Positions 1-12,030 of a stretch of 64,000 nt of DNA are shown here, piece after piece. A program made the position numbers and the translations under genes. The first letter of the stretch is position 1; every line of letters starts with the position of its first letter. Under the pieces are notes generated by a model, which was given only the letters and a program-made list of their open reading frames with translations, made no database searches and was not told where the DNA came from. The DNA comes from Boswellia sacra (Eukaryota > Streptophyta > Magnoliopsida > Sapindales > Burseraceae), in NCBI GenBank assembly GCA_013180625.2, contig SNVD02001389.1:62001-126000 (forward strand), written 5' to 3'.

Positions 1-325
1 TGCTATTTATTAAATCATAATTATGATGGAAAACAATACTTATTGATCTGCAATATTAGTCTTTAAAGATGATAATATCCATAATCTTATATAAAATTGA
101 TAGCAACTGCCAAAGTTAATCGGACTATAAGCTTATTTATTTAATGTCTAGCCAAGACGAATTAGTTGTCCACACTTTAACGTGGCTCTAAATTTATTAG
201 ACATCCTTAAATAGACGGGATTTCATTCAGTTAACAGTAATGAAATGAGAGCAAAAATTGGAAAGGTATTAGCTCGTCTTCATATAGATATAATATTAAG
301 TATGCAACCCAGTAGAGCCCAACTA

Positions 326-328
<3 letters not shown>
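1..328. other. Intergenic DNA left of the peptide-gene duplication
   Basis: AT-rich sequence with no supported coding region. It is not clearly matched in the second duplicated block, whose similarity to this copy starts near 370. Confidence 0.4.

Positions 329-366
<38 letters not shown>
329..366. repeat. (TG)n microsatellite
   Basis: About 19 uninterrupted TG dinucleotides. It lies just before the point near 370 where similarity to the second peptide-gene block begins. A shorter TG run occurs in the 3' region of the second copy near 4430-4448. Confidence 0.95.
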
Positions 367-367
<1 letters not shown>

Positions 368-737
368 TATAATCATTATATTCCACTTGTTCTTTGAACT
401 CAGAAACTTTCAGAAGAATATGACCTAAATTTGCAAATATTTGTTTATATAGTCACCTCAGTGAGTTCAGTTACCCGATGTTTCATATTTTCAGGCGATA
501 TATTTTTCACTTTATTGCATGAATCGGCTAATTTTGAACCTAGAATGTGAGCACACAATATGTATGATTAGTCAATTTAAATTTTGAATATCGATAAATG
601 GAAAATGCCGTGATTTTCATTGATAATCATCATTACAGCTTCGGTGTCCACAGCCTCACCCACTGTACTGTGACCATAGCTTTCTTAGTGCTCATCTACA
701 CCTTCACTATAATCCTTGAACAGGGACTCACCTCGCC

Positions 738-744
738 TATATAT
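738..744 (+). promoter_or_regulatory. Putative TATA box of peptide gene 1
   Basis: TATATAT about 165 bp before the ATG, inside a block conserved with copy 2 (TATATAC at 3797-3803) and followed by a pyrimidine-rich stretch. A short out-of-frame upstream ATG at 899 is also shared with copy 2 (3974). Confidence 0.5.
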
Positions 745-908
745 TGTCCAACTTTCCATTTGCTCCCTACATGAATTTTCTCGTTGTCAAACTGGTACTT
801 CCCATAGCCCCAGTTTCATTTTATATATTATGTTCGTATAAATTAATCATTTGATAACTTGGATTTATTTTTTCACTTGACAGGGTTATAGCTGCTATAT
901 GATCGGCC

Positions 909-1247
909 ATGAAGACGTTACTAGTGTTCTTCGTTGCCCTCCTGTTGGGCTTGGTAAGTTTGGCTGATGCCAAGAGGGTAACTTTGGAGGAAAAGAGGAA
1001 GCTGACGGCTAAGCGTAAACTCCTGAGCGAGACAAATACAGATCAAAAAAGGCCAGACGCTACCGTTAATGATGTTGCCAAAGTTGAAGCTTCAAACATG
1101 GGTACCGAAACTGCTGCCGTTGGAGATGACGAAGCAAATAAGAGTTATAATGATACTCTTATAAACACCACTGAAGGTCACCGTTATTGGTGTAAGGATA
1201 AGCCTCAGTATACACCTTGTCCTCAGAAAATTGGTGATGGACCTTAA
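909..1247 (+). CDS. Small secreted peptide, copy 1 (unknown family)
   Basis: This 112-residue protein has a textbook signal peptide (residues 1 to about 21, MKT followed by a Leu/Val/Phe-rich core ending ADA), a charged region with KRKLLSETNTDQ, and a short C-terminal tail. It is probably secreted. The paralogue at 3984 shares the TLEEK, KLLSETNTDQ, NMGTET and QYTPCP blocks, which supports real coding. Only two cysteines remain in the tail (WC and PC), whereas the paralogue has six; positions equivalent to four paralogue cysteines are not Cys here. The ATG is well placed after a leader conserved in both copies. I do not recognise the family. A precursor of a signalling or defence peptide is possible but is inference. 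Confidence 0.75.
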   Translation: MKTLLVFFVALLLGLVSLADAKRVTLEEKRKLTAKRKLLSETNTDQKRPDATVNDVAKVEASNMGTETAAVGDDEANKSYNDTLINTTEGHRYWCKDKPQYTPCPQKIGDGP

Positions 1248-1388
1248 TTTTATGAATTTGGTTGGCTTGTGAGATTGTGAAAGTAGCATGCATTGTAACC
1301 AAACATAATAATGGCACTTGTTACATGTATGATGTATGTACGTATATACGTATGTATGTATTGAATGTTTTCACTAGAAATATTATGA

Positions 1389-1394
1389 AATAAA
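1389..1394 (+). terminator. Polyadenylation signal of peptide gene 1
   Basis: AATAAA about 140 bp after the stop codon, followed by a GT-rich stretch. The same arrangement follows copy 2. Confidence 0.6.
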
Positions 1395-1430
1395 GAGACC
1401 TTGCAGTGCATGACGAGCATGGTTTTGTGT

Positions 1431-2629
1431 GTGTTTACTTGAAATATTCATGCAGGTTGATAACCACAATTGATAACCTGACGTTTCTACTAGTCTACAT
1501 CTGACTCGTTCAGTTGATAGTATATATTGAACTGCATGTACTGGAAAATAAAATTAAATTCTATTTATAAAAGTCGTCTCAATAAAAATAACACATTATA
1601 CTATAAGGGGTCTAGAATCAAGGAGAGCCTTAAGCCGATAGTACTTGTAACTGTAAGAAATTTTTAATATAATCCGATGCAATGTTATCAATAGATAGTA
1701 ATATATGAGAGGTTTATAGTAATTATTTGTAATTATAACGATACTTCAATTATTAGAGCCTTGAATTTAATTTTAATCTATATAAGAAATATAAAATAAT
1801 TCTATATATACAATCAACTCATACAACAATTGTTATACAATTTGACATTATATTTTTCTCTTTAATTATTATTTTTTATCCATATAGAAATATTTTATCA
1901 AATCAAATTATATGAGTTGTATGCATAATATTGTTGAAAATATCACCAAAAAATATAGCATAGTTGAGAATCAGAGTCAAGTAAAAACTATTTAAACCAA
2001 ATTTTATTAATTTATTTACAAATCAATTCGATATCTAATTTGAATCGAGAGTGGATTTCCTTAATTTTCCTTCAAATGATTGTACATCTTCATGTAAACA
2101 CATAGATTGATTGAAGAACTTGTTTATAAAAGACTAGATAGCTATAAAATATCAGAGGAATTAAATATATCGTCCAAAGCACGTACACTTTATTTATCTT
2201 CATTTATGAGTGGCTAGCTAATATTAAGTCATAAACAAAGTTAAAGGATAGCTAGCTAATATGATTAGCGTATTTAGGCGCTGCTATTCAATTAACTAAA
2301 CTTTTGGTGATTATACATTTTCATTGATCAAGTCTTTCCTGTGAGGTAATTATTAGCTAAATTAACATCTATCATTTGATGATCATACGTAGGTGCAATT
2401 CTCCTTTGGCTCACATACGGAATATTATAAGATCGATCCTTTGCTTCCATTAGGATTTTATTTGGTCACCAGTAAAATTAAAGATGAATTATAAACATAT
2501 ATTAATACGATGTATTTAACAATTTCAAATCAAGGGGTTCATAATTTAGTTAAACTTGGCAACTGCTATCAATATATATGACCAGTTTTGTTGTTTGCTT
2601 GTTGCTCCAGGCAAGTCTACAATATAAAA
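1431..2629. other. AT-rich spacer between peptide-gene copies
   Basis: No supported coding region. There are only short ORFs with AT-driven composition and no recognised repeat ends. Confidence 0.5.
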
Positions 2630-3796
2630 AGAGATTATATCTGCAGACAAAGCTATTCAATTATTAGGTAAATCTTTGGTAAGTGCTAAAACGTTTTCAT
2701 TGTTCAGACCTTGTGGCTACCTAGAGTTGTATGTAATGTAGTTAACTGATTAAACAACCCTAATGTGATAACATGGTGCAAAACTACTAATCAGCTCCCT
2801 GTATCTATCTTGAATATCATTAACCCTTAAGTTGTATCTATCTTGCTCATAATTACTTTGACTAGGGCTTATTAATCCTTCAGTTGATATGCTTATACTC
2901 GATAATGACGCACTTCTACTGTGCTAACAGATCGAATATACCAGAAGCATCAATAATTTTTTTTTTTTTGATTAAGTTGGAAGAAGACGTATTATTGTGT
3001 AGTAATCATTTTTTAAGCTACTTTAGGAAAAAATAATCATGAGTGGAGTTGAAATTTTCTATACCTGCTATAAATGACAATGCCACTTATTATTCGTCAT
3101 TTTTATCTAGGTTATACTCATTGTTATACTGACTTCAAGAAGTATTCGATGCTGGGCTAAATATACTGACGTGTGTAAGCATGTTAATTATTTGTTTCTG
3201 TTGCCAACTCTGGTATTTATCTTTTGCTGCAGTTGACTCATCAATCTAATCATTATTTCCACTTGGCTCTTTGAGCTCAGAAACTTTCAAATTAGCCAAT
3301 CTTCCTTCATCAGGTTGCTTGACGGTTTGAAAGAATCCAAGTCCGTGCCTTTGTTAATTTTATCCAAAGATCAGAGAAAACACAATTATTCCAAATCTAC
3401 TCTTATTATCAACTTAAACCATATAATTTAATTATTACCTAAATTTGCATTATATATTTCAGTCACCTCAGTAAGTTTAGTTCAGTGAAGTGATCTACAC
3501 TGCAAGCAAACAAATTAATGACAAGGAACACATAAATTTAACTTTTTTTAACATGAATCACCTAATTGTGAACCCTACAATGTGAAACACACATTCTGTG
3601 TATGATTAGTCATTGAAGATTTGAATATCAATCATTAGAAAATGCTGTGATTATCAATGATCATCATAATTGCATCTTAGGTGTCCACAGCCTCTCCCGT
3701 TGTGCTGTAATAATTTGCGATAGCCTCCACTGTACGATTGCCTCTTAGTGCTTACGTAAAACTTCATCTAATCCTTAAACAGCGATGCAATTCGCC

Positions 3797-3803
3797 TATA
3801 TAC
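3797..3803 (+). promoter_or_regulatory. Putative TATA box of peptide gene 2
   Basis: TATATAC in the same position relative to the coding region as the copy 1 box, in a block conserved between the copies. Confidence 0.5.
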
Positions 3804-3983
3804 TCTCCAATCTTTCCATTTTCTCTCCACATGAATTTTCTCGTTGCAAAACCTTCTCACAGCCCTAGTTTCATTTATACATGATATTAATTTATAAAAA
3901 TTAACTAAGATATTAACTAATCATTTCGATACTTAGCTTTAATTCATTCACTTTGCAGGGTTATAGCTGCTACATGATCGATC

Positions 3984-4337
3984 GTGAAGACCATAACATT
4001 GATATTTGTTGGCTTCCTGTTGGTCTTGGCAAGTTTGAGAGCTGATGCTAAGAGGCTAACTTTGGAGGAAAAGAGCAAGCTGATAGCTGAGCGTAAACTC
4101 CTGAGCGAGACAAATACAGATCAAGAAAGGGCATACGCTACCGTTAACAATGATGTCAAATTTGAAGCTCCAAACATGGGTACCGAAACTCCTGCTTTTG
4201 GAGATGAAGGAGAGAGAAAGAGCTGTAATGAGTATGGAAACAACACTGGAAATCATCATTATTATTGTTGTGACAAGTGTCAGTATACACCTTGTCCTAG
4301 TCCTAATTGTCATAAGACGCCTGGTGGGAGAGCTTAA
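3984..4337 (+). pseudogene. Small secreted peptide, copy 2, start codon lost (GTG)
   Basis: The reading frame is open for 117 codons and clearly paralogous to 909-1247: Leu/Val-rich signal peptide, RKLLSETNTDQ, NMGTET, QYTPCP. The codon aligned with the ATG of copy 1 is GTG. The nearest upstream ATG (3974) is out of frame, and the next in-frame Met lies near residue 66 inside NMGTET, past the signal peptide. The tail has six cysteines (one near residue 82, then CC, C, C and C in the last 25 residues), so it may be closer to the ancestral cysteine-rich form. Either this is a recent pseudogene or it starts translation at GTG. The intact frame and shared AATAAA favour a recent change. Confidence 0.7.
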
Positions 4338-4475
4338 TTTTAACATTTTGGTTGGCATGGTGCCGAAACAGAACAGTGGCACTGGTTATTGTACCAAATA
4401 CAAGTGGCTTGTATGTGTGGGTGTTTTTGTGCGTGTGTGTGTGTGTGTAATGTATTTATTAGAAATATATGATGA

Positions 4476-4481
4476 AATAAA
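4476..4481 (+). terminator. Polyadenylation signal of peptide gene 2
   Basis: AATAAA about 140 bp after the stop, in a context conserved with copy 1. Confidence 0.55.
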
Positions 4482-4520
4482 AAGACCATGAAGTGCATAA
4501 CGAGCATGGTTTTGTACGTT

Positions 4521-5914
4521 TGTGTTTATTATTATCATCATAATATTATTCCTTTTAATTTTTAATATTTTAACATAAATTAATTAAAATTATAAATTCT
4601 TAAATATATGAATGCTTCAATTGTAATTTTATCAAATATTTGTAAATATTTTTAATATGCCAAACAAGCAAAAGAGCATTATTAAAAAAATATGTATAAA
4701 ATATTATTTTTAGACATTTCAATCCAATGTTAAATTAAAGAAGACAAACATATCATTTAGATTTATATATAGTTTTATTTAAACTTTATTTTAACTTAAA
4801 GCTATTTCTCAAAAAAAAAAAAAAAAGAAAGTTAAACTTCTATTGAAAGTGTTATCAACTGATAAGAGTTTGTCAAATTATCCTTTTTTTTTTTTTGCCA
4901 ACTTGAGTTAGGAGGTTTCTTTTTTTTTTTTTTTTTGCATGTAAAGACTGAATTTAACTAATTTTTAGTCATCTAGATCTTTTAACTCTTTTTTTTCTTA
5001 AGATTGAATCTCGAAAAGTTAATAAAAAAGTCAAATATTTTTGTTTCTATCGAAAAGCACATATCTCATTGCTTATCTTATCATTAATTCTCTTAAATAT
5101 CCTTATAAAATTTATTTATAGCACTATTTCTATATAACCTAATTTTTTTTTTTTTGCCAAAAAATTAGTAACTATCTCTCATTTATATTTTGTTCCTTAA
5201 TCTTTTTCACAAAAAAATAAATTTAAGGATCATTTAGCTTTTTTATACATCAAATCCTTTAATAAAAAAATAACTTTGTACACAAATACACATATTTAAA
5301 AAAATCTAATTCATATTATAGTCAATTATGTTTAATAATTCAGCACAAAACAAATAATTTTTAAAATCTTAAAATTTTGAATACTTTTACATTAATTGTT
5401 CAAAATATTGATTTTTAAATATAATATATCAATAAAAATACAAGTGGAAATAGCATAAATCAGGATATATGTCTAAAAATATTGTTTCAAACGTTTTAAT
5501 TCATTCCTTAAAATTTTTTTAAAAATATAATTAAGATTCATATATATTTAAATCTATTCAAATATATTCAGGTATAATAATAATAATAACAACACTGGAT
5601 GCCTTCATTCAAATATCAAATTCTTATACTCTTACTAACACTTTTCATGTAAAAGATCCTCAGAGAATTAAGGAGTGATTTTTTTAAGAAAAGCAGTTAA
5701 ATTATAGGCATCACGTAGAGAGATTATATGAATTTATATATTTCAAATGCAAATTACAAGTCTAGCTTGCTTATATTTGATGCAATGTTTGAATTTATGA
5801 AAAATATAAAGCATACAAAGGTTATATATATGATCATTATATGAACAAACTCCTGAACTTAATTTCATTCGCAGTGTAATTCATTATTTTTATATATAGT
5901 AAATTAGGTAAAGT
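4521..5914. other. AT-rich intergenic DNA with homopolymer tracts
   Basis: Many A and T runs of 10-17 bases (for example near 4809, 4884, 4921 and 5142). No coding region or paired repeat ends seen. Confidence 0.5.
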
Positions 5915-6385
5915 TATTCGATTAGGTAAATCTTTTTAGGTGCTAAAGCATTTTCGTTATGAAGACCTTGTGGCTACATAATAGTAATTGGTAATGAGGC
6001 TCTTGTTTACTGATTAAACAACTCTAATGTGATAATATGTTGCAATTTTACAGATTAGCTCCGTTTATCTATCTTGAATATCATGAATCTAGAGTTGTAT
6101 GCATCTTGCTCATAATTACATTGACTAGGGGTTTATTAATCCTTCAGTTGAACATATGCTTATACTTGATCATGGCACACTTCTGCAGTGCTACCAGAAT
6201 ATATCAGAAGCATCAATAATTTTTCTTGATTAAGTTGGAGAAGACGTATTAGATTATGCATTAATCAAATTGTAAGCTACTTTAGAAAAAAATAATCATG
6301 AGTAGGGTTGAAATTTTCTGTGCATGCTATAAGTGACAATGGCACTTACTATTCTTCATTTTCACCTAGCTAGGTTCTGCTTAAC
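5915..6385 (+). repeat. Tandem duplication, copy 3 (upstream part only)
   Basis: Matches about 2655-3130 over roughly 470 bp, including 'gaccttgtggctac', 'gattaaacaac', 'cagaagcatcaataattttt' and 'aataatcatgagt'. The gene-bearing half does not follow; from about 6386 the sequence is unrelated low-complexity DNA, so this copy is truncated. Confidence 0.85.
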
Positions 6386-6956
6386 TCTCAAGTTGAAACT
6401 TCATTATAATGGTTCTATTATTCTATTTACTTCTTCTTTCTTATTATTAATTATTATTATTTCATTAGACCGTTGCTTATCAGTTTCTTTCCTTCTTTTT
6501 CTTTTTTCTTTTTCAATGTTCTCCTAAGATAAAATTATACAAAAGGATCCAAAAATTTATAAGGGAAATATATAACATCTCAAACCATTAATACAAAGAG
6601 GTCATGAAATAAATATGAAAAAGTCATGATTAGAAAACTATCCTTAAAAATATTTGATTGGAGAAAGAAATGTATATTAATAAAAAAAAGATAAAAAAAT
6701 CTTCAAGAATATATATTCAATACTCTTGCTCATCTACTAATCAAGAGATGGAAAGTAAGATCATGTGGAAGCATATTGAACATCAAAATTAATAAGATAT
6801 AAATAATAAATCATTATATATAAAAGACACTATATTTAATATCGTTTCCTAGCATCTACCTACATCCATATATGATACCTAATAGAGCCTCAAACTATTC
6901 TCCATTTCACTTTCTCAATCAAACTCTTCCCACATCTCTATATGGGTCATATTTTA
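6386..6956. other. Intergenic DNA without recognised features
   Basis: Pyrimidine-rich at its left end, otherwise AT-rich. No supported gene. Confidence 0.4.
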
Positions 6957-7541
6957 TAAGGGTGACAATTCATGTTTGCATCATATTTGTGTCGTGTCAG
7001 GATATAAACCAATGAAATTTTGGCTAACATAGATTCGATACATTTAATTATTCGTGTTAAGACGTAAAACGCAGATGTAGCATAGTTATTAGACATGTCA
7101 TCCACGTGTTGTAATCATATCATATTTAACTCACATGATTTACTTATTGTTTAACCCATTTATGCATAATTAATCATATTCTATATATTTATATCAATTA
7201 ACATTATTATAAGAATATACATAATTATTAGGATAAAAAATAATTAAAATCATTCTACTTTACTATTACATGGGTCAGTTTACTTCATAATATATCATTT
7301 TCAAATTTAAAATATATATATATATTGTAAGTAGTTAATAGTTCATGTCAATAAATGAGTTTGCAAGTTGATGATTAACATAATATATTTAACTATTTAT
7401 GCCATTAAATAGGTTGACATATTGAACACTGTGAACACAAATCACATTTATTAATCGTGTTGAGTACCAATAAGTAATTGTATCAACACTAGCCTGCTAA
7501 TTCTATATCGTGTACATGTTGTGTCAAAATTGACACCCATA
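6957..7541. mobile_element. hAT-like miniature element (non-autonomous)
   Basis: The left end reads GGGTGACAATTC and the right end, reverse-complemented, reads GGGTGTCAATTTTGAC, a short inverted pair. Non-autonomous plant hAT elements commonly begin with a GGGTGTCAAT-type terminus followed by CGTGTC-type motifs, which also occur here. No transposase is present. I could not find an 8-bp target duplication, so the exact limits are uncertain by several bases. Confidence 0.5.
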
Positions 7542-8372
7542 ATCTTGCCCTTTGCTATAACTAGATTTGATTATCAACTTCTACATTTATATTAATTAAA
7601 GATCTTTTTATTTCTAATAGAAATATAATTCTTATTACTTGTATAATCCTTATTTTTATTCCATCTATTTTTTTCTATTTGAACAAAGAAATGAGCCGCA
7701 AGATCACAACAAGAAAAAGTTTGAGATATTGAGTATCTGGAGGATTTGGAAGAAAGATTATTTGTTGTTTGGGAAAGGACAAACATTAAAATATCAATTT
7801 ACAAGAGTCCATAATTATATGTTTATAATCTGTTCTTGGGACTGCTTTTATATTTTGTTTGTTCAATTTTGCTTATTAGATATCAAGATTCCATTCCTTG
7901 TTTTTTTGGAATCGAAGAGTAGCATAACTTTCCATATGTTCTCTTGTTGATTCTTTTAAACCAAACATCACATCATTTTTAACTTCTAATATTACAGTTT
8001 ATTAGAAAGAATTCCCAAATATATTGACAACTACAACTTATTCAAAATTGCAATAGATCAATTTGCAGTTTTATTAACTTAAATAGAGCGAACTTGCAAA
8101 AACCCTTTTACTTAATAATCTCTTAATCACTCGAGTTTTAGCTTATTAATTAACCTGGCTTTATGATTACCATATTTTTATAAATTATCTTCAGTTAATT
8201 GTATTGATACTAGAGTTATGACTGGTTCCTTCTCCATTCATATTGGTTTATTGAGAAACATATATAGTTATCTAAAATGAATTAGAAAGTGGACGAATTG
8301 TTATTCATGATATTGATAGATAAGATTATTCAAAAGGACAAGTAAATAGATTAATCAATTGATTGCTATTGG
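7542..8372. other. Intergenic DNA left of Copia A
   Basis: No recognised gene. Open frames near 7639-7950 have AT-driven composition and no known domain. Confidence 0.4.
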
Positions 8373-8377
8373 ATAAG

Positions 8378-9078
8378 TGTAAGGGTTGTTAGTGTTGGCA
8401 AATTATGAACCTAAATACTTGATTTTATATTGAATGTTTCTAAGATTCTGTTGTGAGAACATTGCACTGTCCATGTTAGCAAAATCTTAGACATTGATTT
8501 GTGCCCTTTGCTAATCATGTGGATAAGATGTCTGGTATATATATTACTCTTTATGGATGATTTTCTTCAAGCTCTTGAAATCTAAACGCTCAAAAATGTT
8601 AAGATAGTCTTTTTGGCCAGATATTGGTTCATCTTCTTCATTATTCTTCATTATTCATTGAAAAAGCTCGAGGGATTCAAGCTTCATCCACAAAAAAGGG
8701 AGTCTTGGCAGCACAGTTAGGGGGAGCCTAACTCATTTCCACTTGAGTGGAAGGCCTAGCTGAGTAAGGCCCAAATCTATTCAAGAGGATTGAATGCAAC
8801 TTTATCAAATTTGAAAGGAAGTTTCTATTTGATATTTGTTTATGTTTGTAAGCTTGTTTGTAATTGGATCTTGAGATTGATTTAGTGGATTTGTTCATGC
8901 CTTGGAAAGGGTGTCCATGGAGGCATGCTAGGAGGGATCCTAGTTGAACCATGTATATTGTGTGTCCCTCTGTTTATTTCTTGTTTTCTATTGTCTTGAT
9001 TTGCTAGCTTATTATTCTCAATCAATCTTAATTCTATCAAGCTAGTAATTCCTAAAATGGGACCCATGTGATCTTTCA
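8378..9078 (+). repeat. Copia A 5' LTR
   Basis: Begins TGTAAGGG and ends ...TTTCA. It matches the 3' LTR along its length, for example 'gtgttggcaaatta', 'ttcaagaggattg' and 'tatttgatctttgtttatg'. A TATA-like 'gtatatatatta' lies near 8536. Confidence 0.88.
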
Positions 9079-9080
9079 TT

Positions 9081-9095
9081 TAGTATCAAAGCTGG
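9081..9095 (+). other. Copia A primer-binding site
   Basis: TAGTATCAAAGCTGG, a decayed version of the TGGTATCAGAGC signature complementary to initiator Met tRNA. It lies two bases after the 5' LTR. Confidence 0.75.
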
Positions 9096-9351
9096 TGTTC
9101 ATAAGTTGTTTCAATTTGATCTGTGCTCGCTTATGTTTTTCTAGCTTGCTGGATGTTTATACTTGCTGGATAGCTTTTACTTGCTAAAATTTTTTTTAGT
9201 TGTTGAGTGTTTATACTTGTTGGGTATTCGTCATTGCTGTTGGCTTTTGGTGATTATAGTTGCTCCGTGCTTGTTCTTGGTGGGCATTTTTTCTTTTTGT
9301 TTACTTGTCGGGTTTTTTTTTTTTTTTATTACTGGGTGCATTTTATTGTGA

Positions 9352-10840
9352 ATGGATTCATTTCGTGAAGGTGGGTCTATCAGTAGACCCCTAATGTTGG
9401 ATGATTCGAGTTATCCATATTGGAAAAATCGTACAAGAGCTTTCTTGAAATATTTGGATGAATGTGTGTGGTTATCTATTGTTAATGGCTAGTCTCCTCC
9501 AATTGTGATTATTGATGGTAAATCAAGTTCTAAACCAATTGATAAATGGAAGCCTGGGGAACTTGAAAAGGCTAATTGGAATTCAAGAGCTTTACATGCC
9601 ATGTTTAATGCTATGTCTTGTCATCAGATGAAAATAATTGCTAACTATGAAATGGCCAAGGAGGCTTGGGATAAGCTTCAAACTAAAAATGAAGAAACAC
9701 AAACTATGAAGAGATCTAGACTTAGGTGTCTCACCACTAATTGTGAAAATCTCACAATGTATGATGATGAGTCTATTTCTGATTTTTATGCTAGAGTTTG
9801 TGATATTTGTAATGAATGTTTTACATTAGGTGAAGTCTATTTTGATGCTAAACTTGTTAGAAAAGTGCTCAAATCATTGGCCAAAAGATTCAAAGCAAAG
9901 GTGACTTCCATTAAAGAATGCAAAGATTTTGAAATTCTTGATATGTATGAGCTTATAGGTTCACTTCAAACATATGAAGCAAATCTGAAATGATGGAATA
10001 AGGACAAGTCAACTTCTAGAGTAGCTCTATAGTGCACACAAAGGCCTGATAATTTTTCAATCGAAGACTTTGAGAATCTTGATGAGGAGAAAACAGTCTT
10101 GTTAGCCAAAAACTATTCTAATTTGCTCAGGAATAAAATTAAGAATGGAAATTTTAATGGGAGAAAAAAGTCTGGATTTCAAAAAAGTTTGCCAAATCAA
10201 ATTTCTCTTCCACTTATTCACAAAAGTCTCAAAAGAAAGTGAGAAGAAAAACAAGGTCATTAAGTATATAGAGAGTGTGAGGGCTTTGGTCATATACAAG
10301 CTTATTATGCAAATACACTTAAGAAACATGGACATACTATCTCTACAACTTAGAGTGACAGTGATAAAGATAAAAATCATAGCGAAGATAATTAGACTAA
10401 TTATAAAATCAATTTTTTGGCCTTTATGACTTACTCTCAAGCATTTTCTGATCAAGCGTCTAAAAGTAATGTATTTAACGAATTAGATTCTGATATGGAT
10501 GAACGAAAAAAGGCCTATGATCAAATGTTCAATCAATGGCTTGAAATGGTATAAAAAATCAAGTTAGTTAAATCCAAAAACAATCAACTTGAAGAAATCA
10601 AGAAGGAATTGACTAACTAAGTGGAAGCACTCAATCAAGATCTCGAAGCACTCAATCGTGACCTTGCTAACAAGCAATCTATCTTTGATCACACTATGAA
10701 GGAACTAAGTGAGGCTAAAGCAACAATTGAAAAATTGTTACTTAGAACACTCAAGCTTTACAAAGTTCTAGCATTGGAAAACCTCATGGAGACAAAACAG
10801 GCCTTGGTTACTCAAGCAATATTTTTAGCACATCGAGATC
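9352..10840 (+). pseudogene. Copia A gag (broken)
   Basis: From an ATG at 9352 the frame encodes a Copia gag N-terminus with SYPYWKNRTRAFL, then a TAG at 9490-9492 where a Trp is expected. The next part is open (9505-9993) and shows the UBN2-type gag pattern: EAWDKLQ, RLRCLTTNCENL, ISDFYARV and KVLKSLAKRFKAKVTSI. Further stops and shifts follow. Near 10480-10760 a coiled-coil-like Lys/Glu/Leu-rich tail is still visible (ALNQDLEALNRDL). It would form the particle shell if intact. Confidence 0.85.
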
Positions 10841-10856
10841 TTTAGTAGGCACATTC

Positions 10857-11680
10857 GTGAAGGCAACTAATGCAACAGCTAAAACCAACAAAATTGAAAC
10901 AGGGCAGGTAACTAAGTTTATTCTAATTTGTTATTTTTGTCAAAAAAAGGGTCACATTCATCCTAGATGTTTTAAATTGGAATTCTATTTGTCTAAATTC
11001 ATTCAAAGTGGTAAGGAAGTTAGAATGAGAAATGCAAATAACATGACAAGAAGAATTTGGAAACCTAAGAGAGACATGTCTTGTTTTGTTACCCACACTT
11101 CATCGTTGGATGGTAATCATGATCAATGGTATTTTGATCGTAGCTGCTCTAGACACATGACTAGAAATAGATCTTATTTGTCAGATTTTGAAATTATCTA
11201 TGCTGGTTTTGTTTTGGTGATGGAAATAAAGGCAAATTTTGTAGGAAAGATACACAAACTGTGCAGGGTCTACCATCTTTAAAGAATGCACTCCATGTTG
11301 AAGGTTTAAAGGCAAATTTGTTTAGCATAAGTCTGATGTGTGATGATGATCACATTGTGAAATTTTCAAAAGATCAATGCCATGTTGTAAACCAACAAAG
11401 GAATTGTATTTTGACTGGGCAACACTTTAGTGACAACAATTACTTGTTGATAAATAATCTTGTTTGTCATAAGTCTATTATTAACAGCAAGGCTTATAGA
11501 ATCAATGATGAGAGAACTAAACTTACCATAGAATGTATAAATATTGTGTTTTGTGATAATGAAGTTACTAGAGATGTGTTCAAAAAAGATGATATCGATA
11601 GTAATAATATTCTCACACAATCCCTTGTTGTGAGAACACCAGAATTACAAGATGCTAAGCCAAAAATAGTAGAACAATAA
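10857..11680 (+). pseudogene. Copia A zinc knuckle and protease-region relic
   Basis: CYFCQKKGHIHPRCF (near 10930) is a CX2CX4HX4C nucleic-acid-binding knuckle. WYFDRSCSRHMT follows, the degenerate Copia protease active-site region, where Asp-Ser-Gly is expected and D-R-S is seen. A frameshift near 11215 separates it from LKNALHVEGLKANLFSIS, the conserved stretch before the integrase. Gag-pre-integrase and integrase are absent after this point. Confidence 0.8.
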
Positions 11681-11729
11681 CCAACATGTAGTAAAGCTGA
11701 AACAAATGAGTCACCAAAGCCAAGGAACG

Positions 11730-12030
11730 ATCAAGCCCTTGAAGGTGCTAGTTGGACATCAACTATGCAGGAGGAACTTAAGCAAATGATTCTTTACGAT
11801 GGCTTTGAACATGAAACTTTCATTGTCTTTTGTGATAACTCCAATGTCGTCATCATTTCAAAATCAAATTAAACACTGACATGTAGAGCACATTGGCATT
11901 AGACACCACTTCATACATGTTCTTGTTAAAGAAAAAGTTTTCACTTTGTGGCATGTGAACACTCATGCCCAACTTGTTGATCTTTTCATTAAAGACTTTA
12001 GATACTCAAACATATAACAATTTGAGAAAG
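11730..12030 (+). pseudogene. Copia A RT start fused to RNase H end (deletion scar)
   Basis: SWTSTMQEELKQMI resembles the start of Copia reverse transcriptase. About 20 codons later the sequence jumps to CDNSNVVIISKS and, in another frame, HIGIRHHFI, which are RNase H C-terminal motifs. Everything between, including the YVDD active site, has been deleted. Confidence 0.7.

Larger units (their letters stand above)
370..1430 (+). repeat. Tandem gene duplication, copy 1
   Basis: This block holds promoter, coding region and 3' end of a small secreted-peptide gene. It can be aligned by eye with about 3245-4520. Shared landmarks are the 'actcagaaactttca' upstream motif, the block around the TATA box, the 'gggttatagctgct' leader, the coding region, the AATAAA and the 'cgagcatggttttgt' tail. 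Coding starts lie 3,075 bp apart. Confidence 0.9.
2630..4520 (+). repeat. Tandem gene duplication, copy 2
   Basis: The left part (about 2655-3130) is repeated at 5915-6385. The right part (about 3245-4520) is the gene block shared with copy 1. Together the three blocks show a local array with unequal loss: copy 1 lacks the far-upstream part inside this window and copy 3 lacks the gene. About 140 bp near 3290-3430 is present in copy 2 but not in copy 1. Confidence 0.85.

Noticed and set aside
782..883. 5'-UTR intron in peptide gene 1
   Set aside because: A TTGACAG acceptor-like site precedes the leader in both copies, but no donor is conserved in copy 2, so an intron could not be supported.
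4056..4491. Alternative frames across the second peptide gene (minus 108 aa, plus 113 aa)
   Set aside because: They overlap a frame supported by a paralogue and a signal peptide; their own sequence is low complexity.
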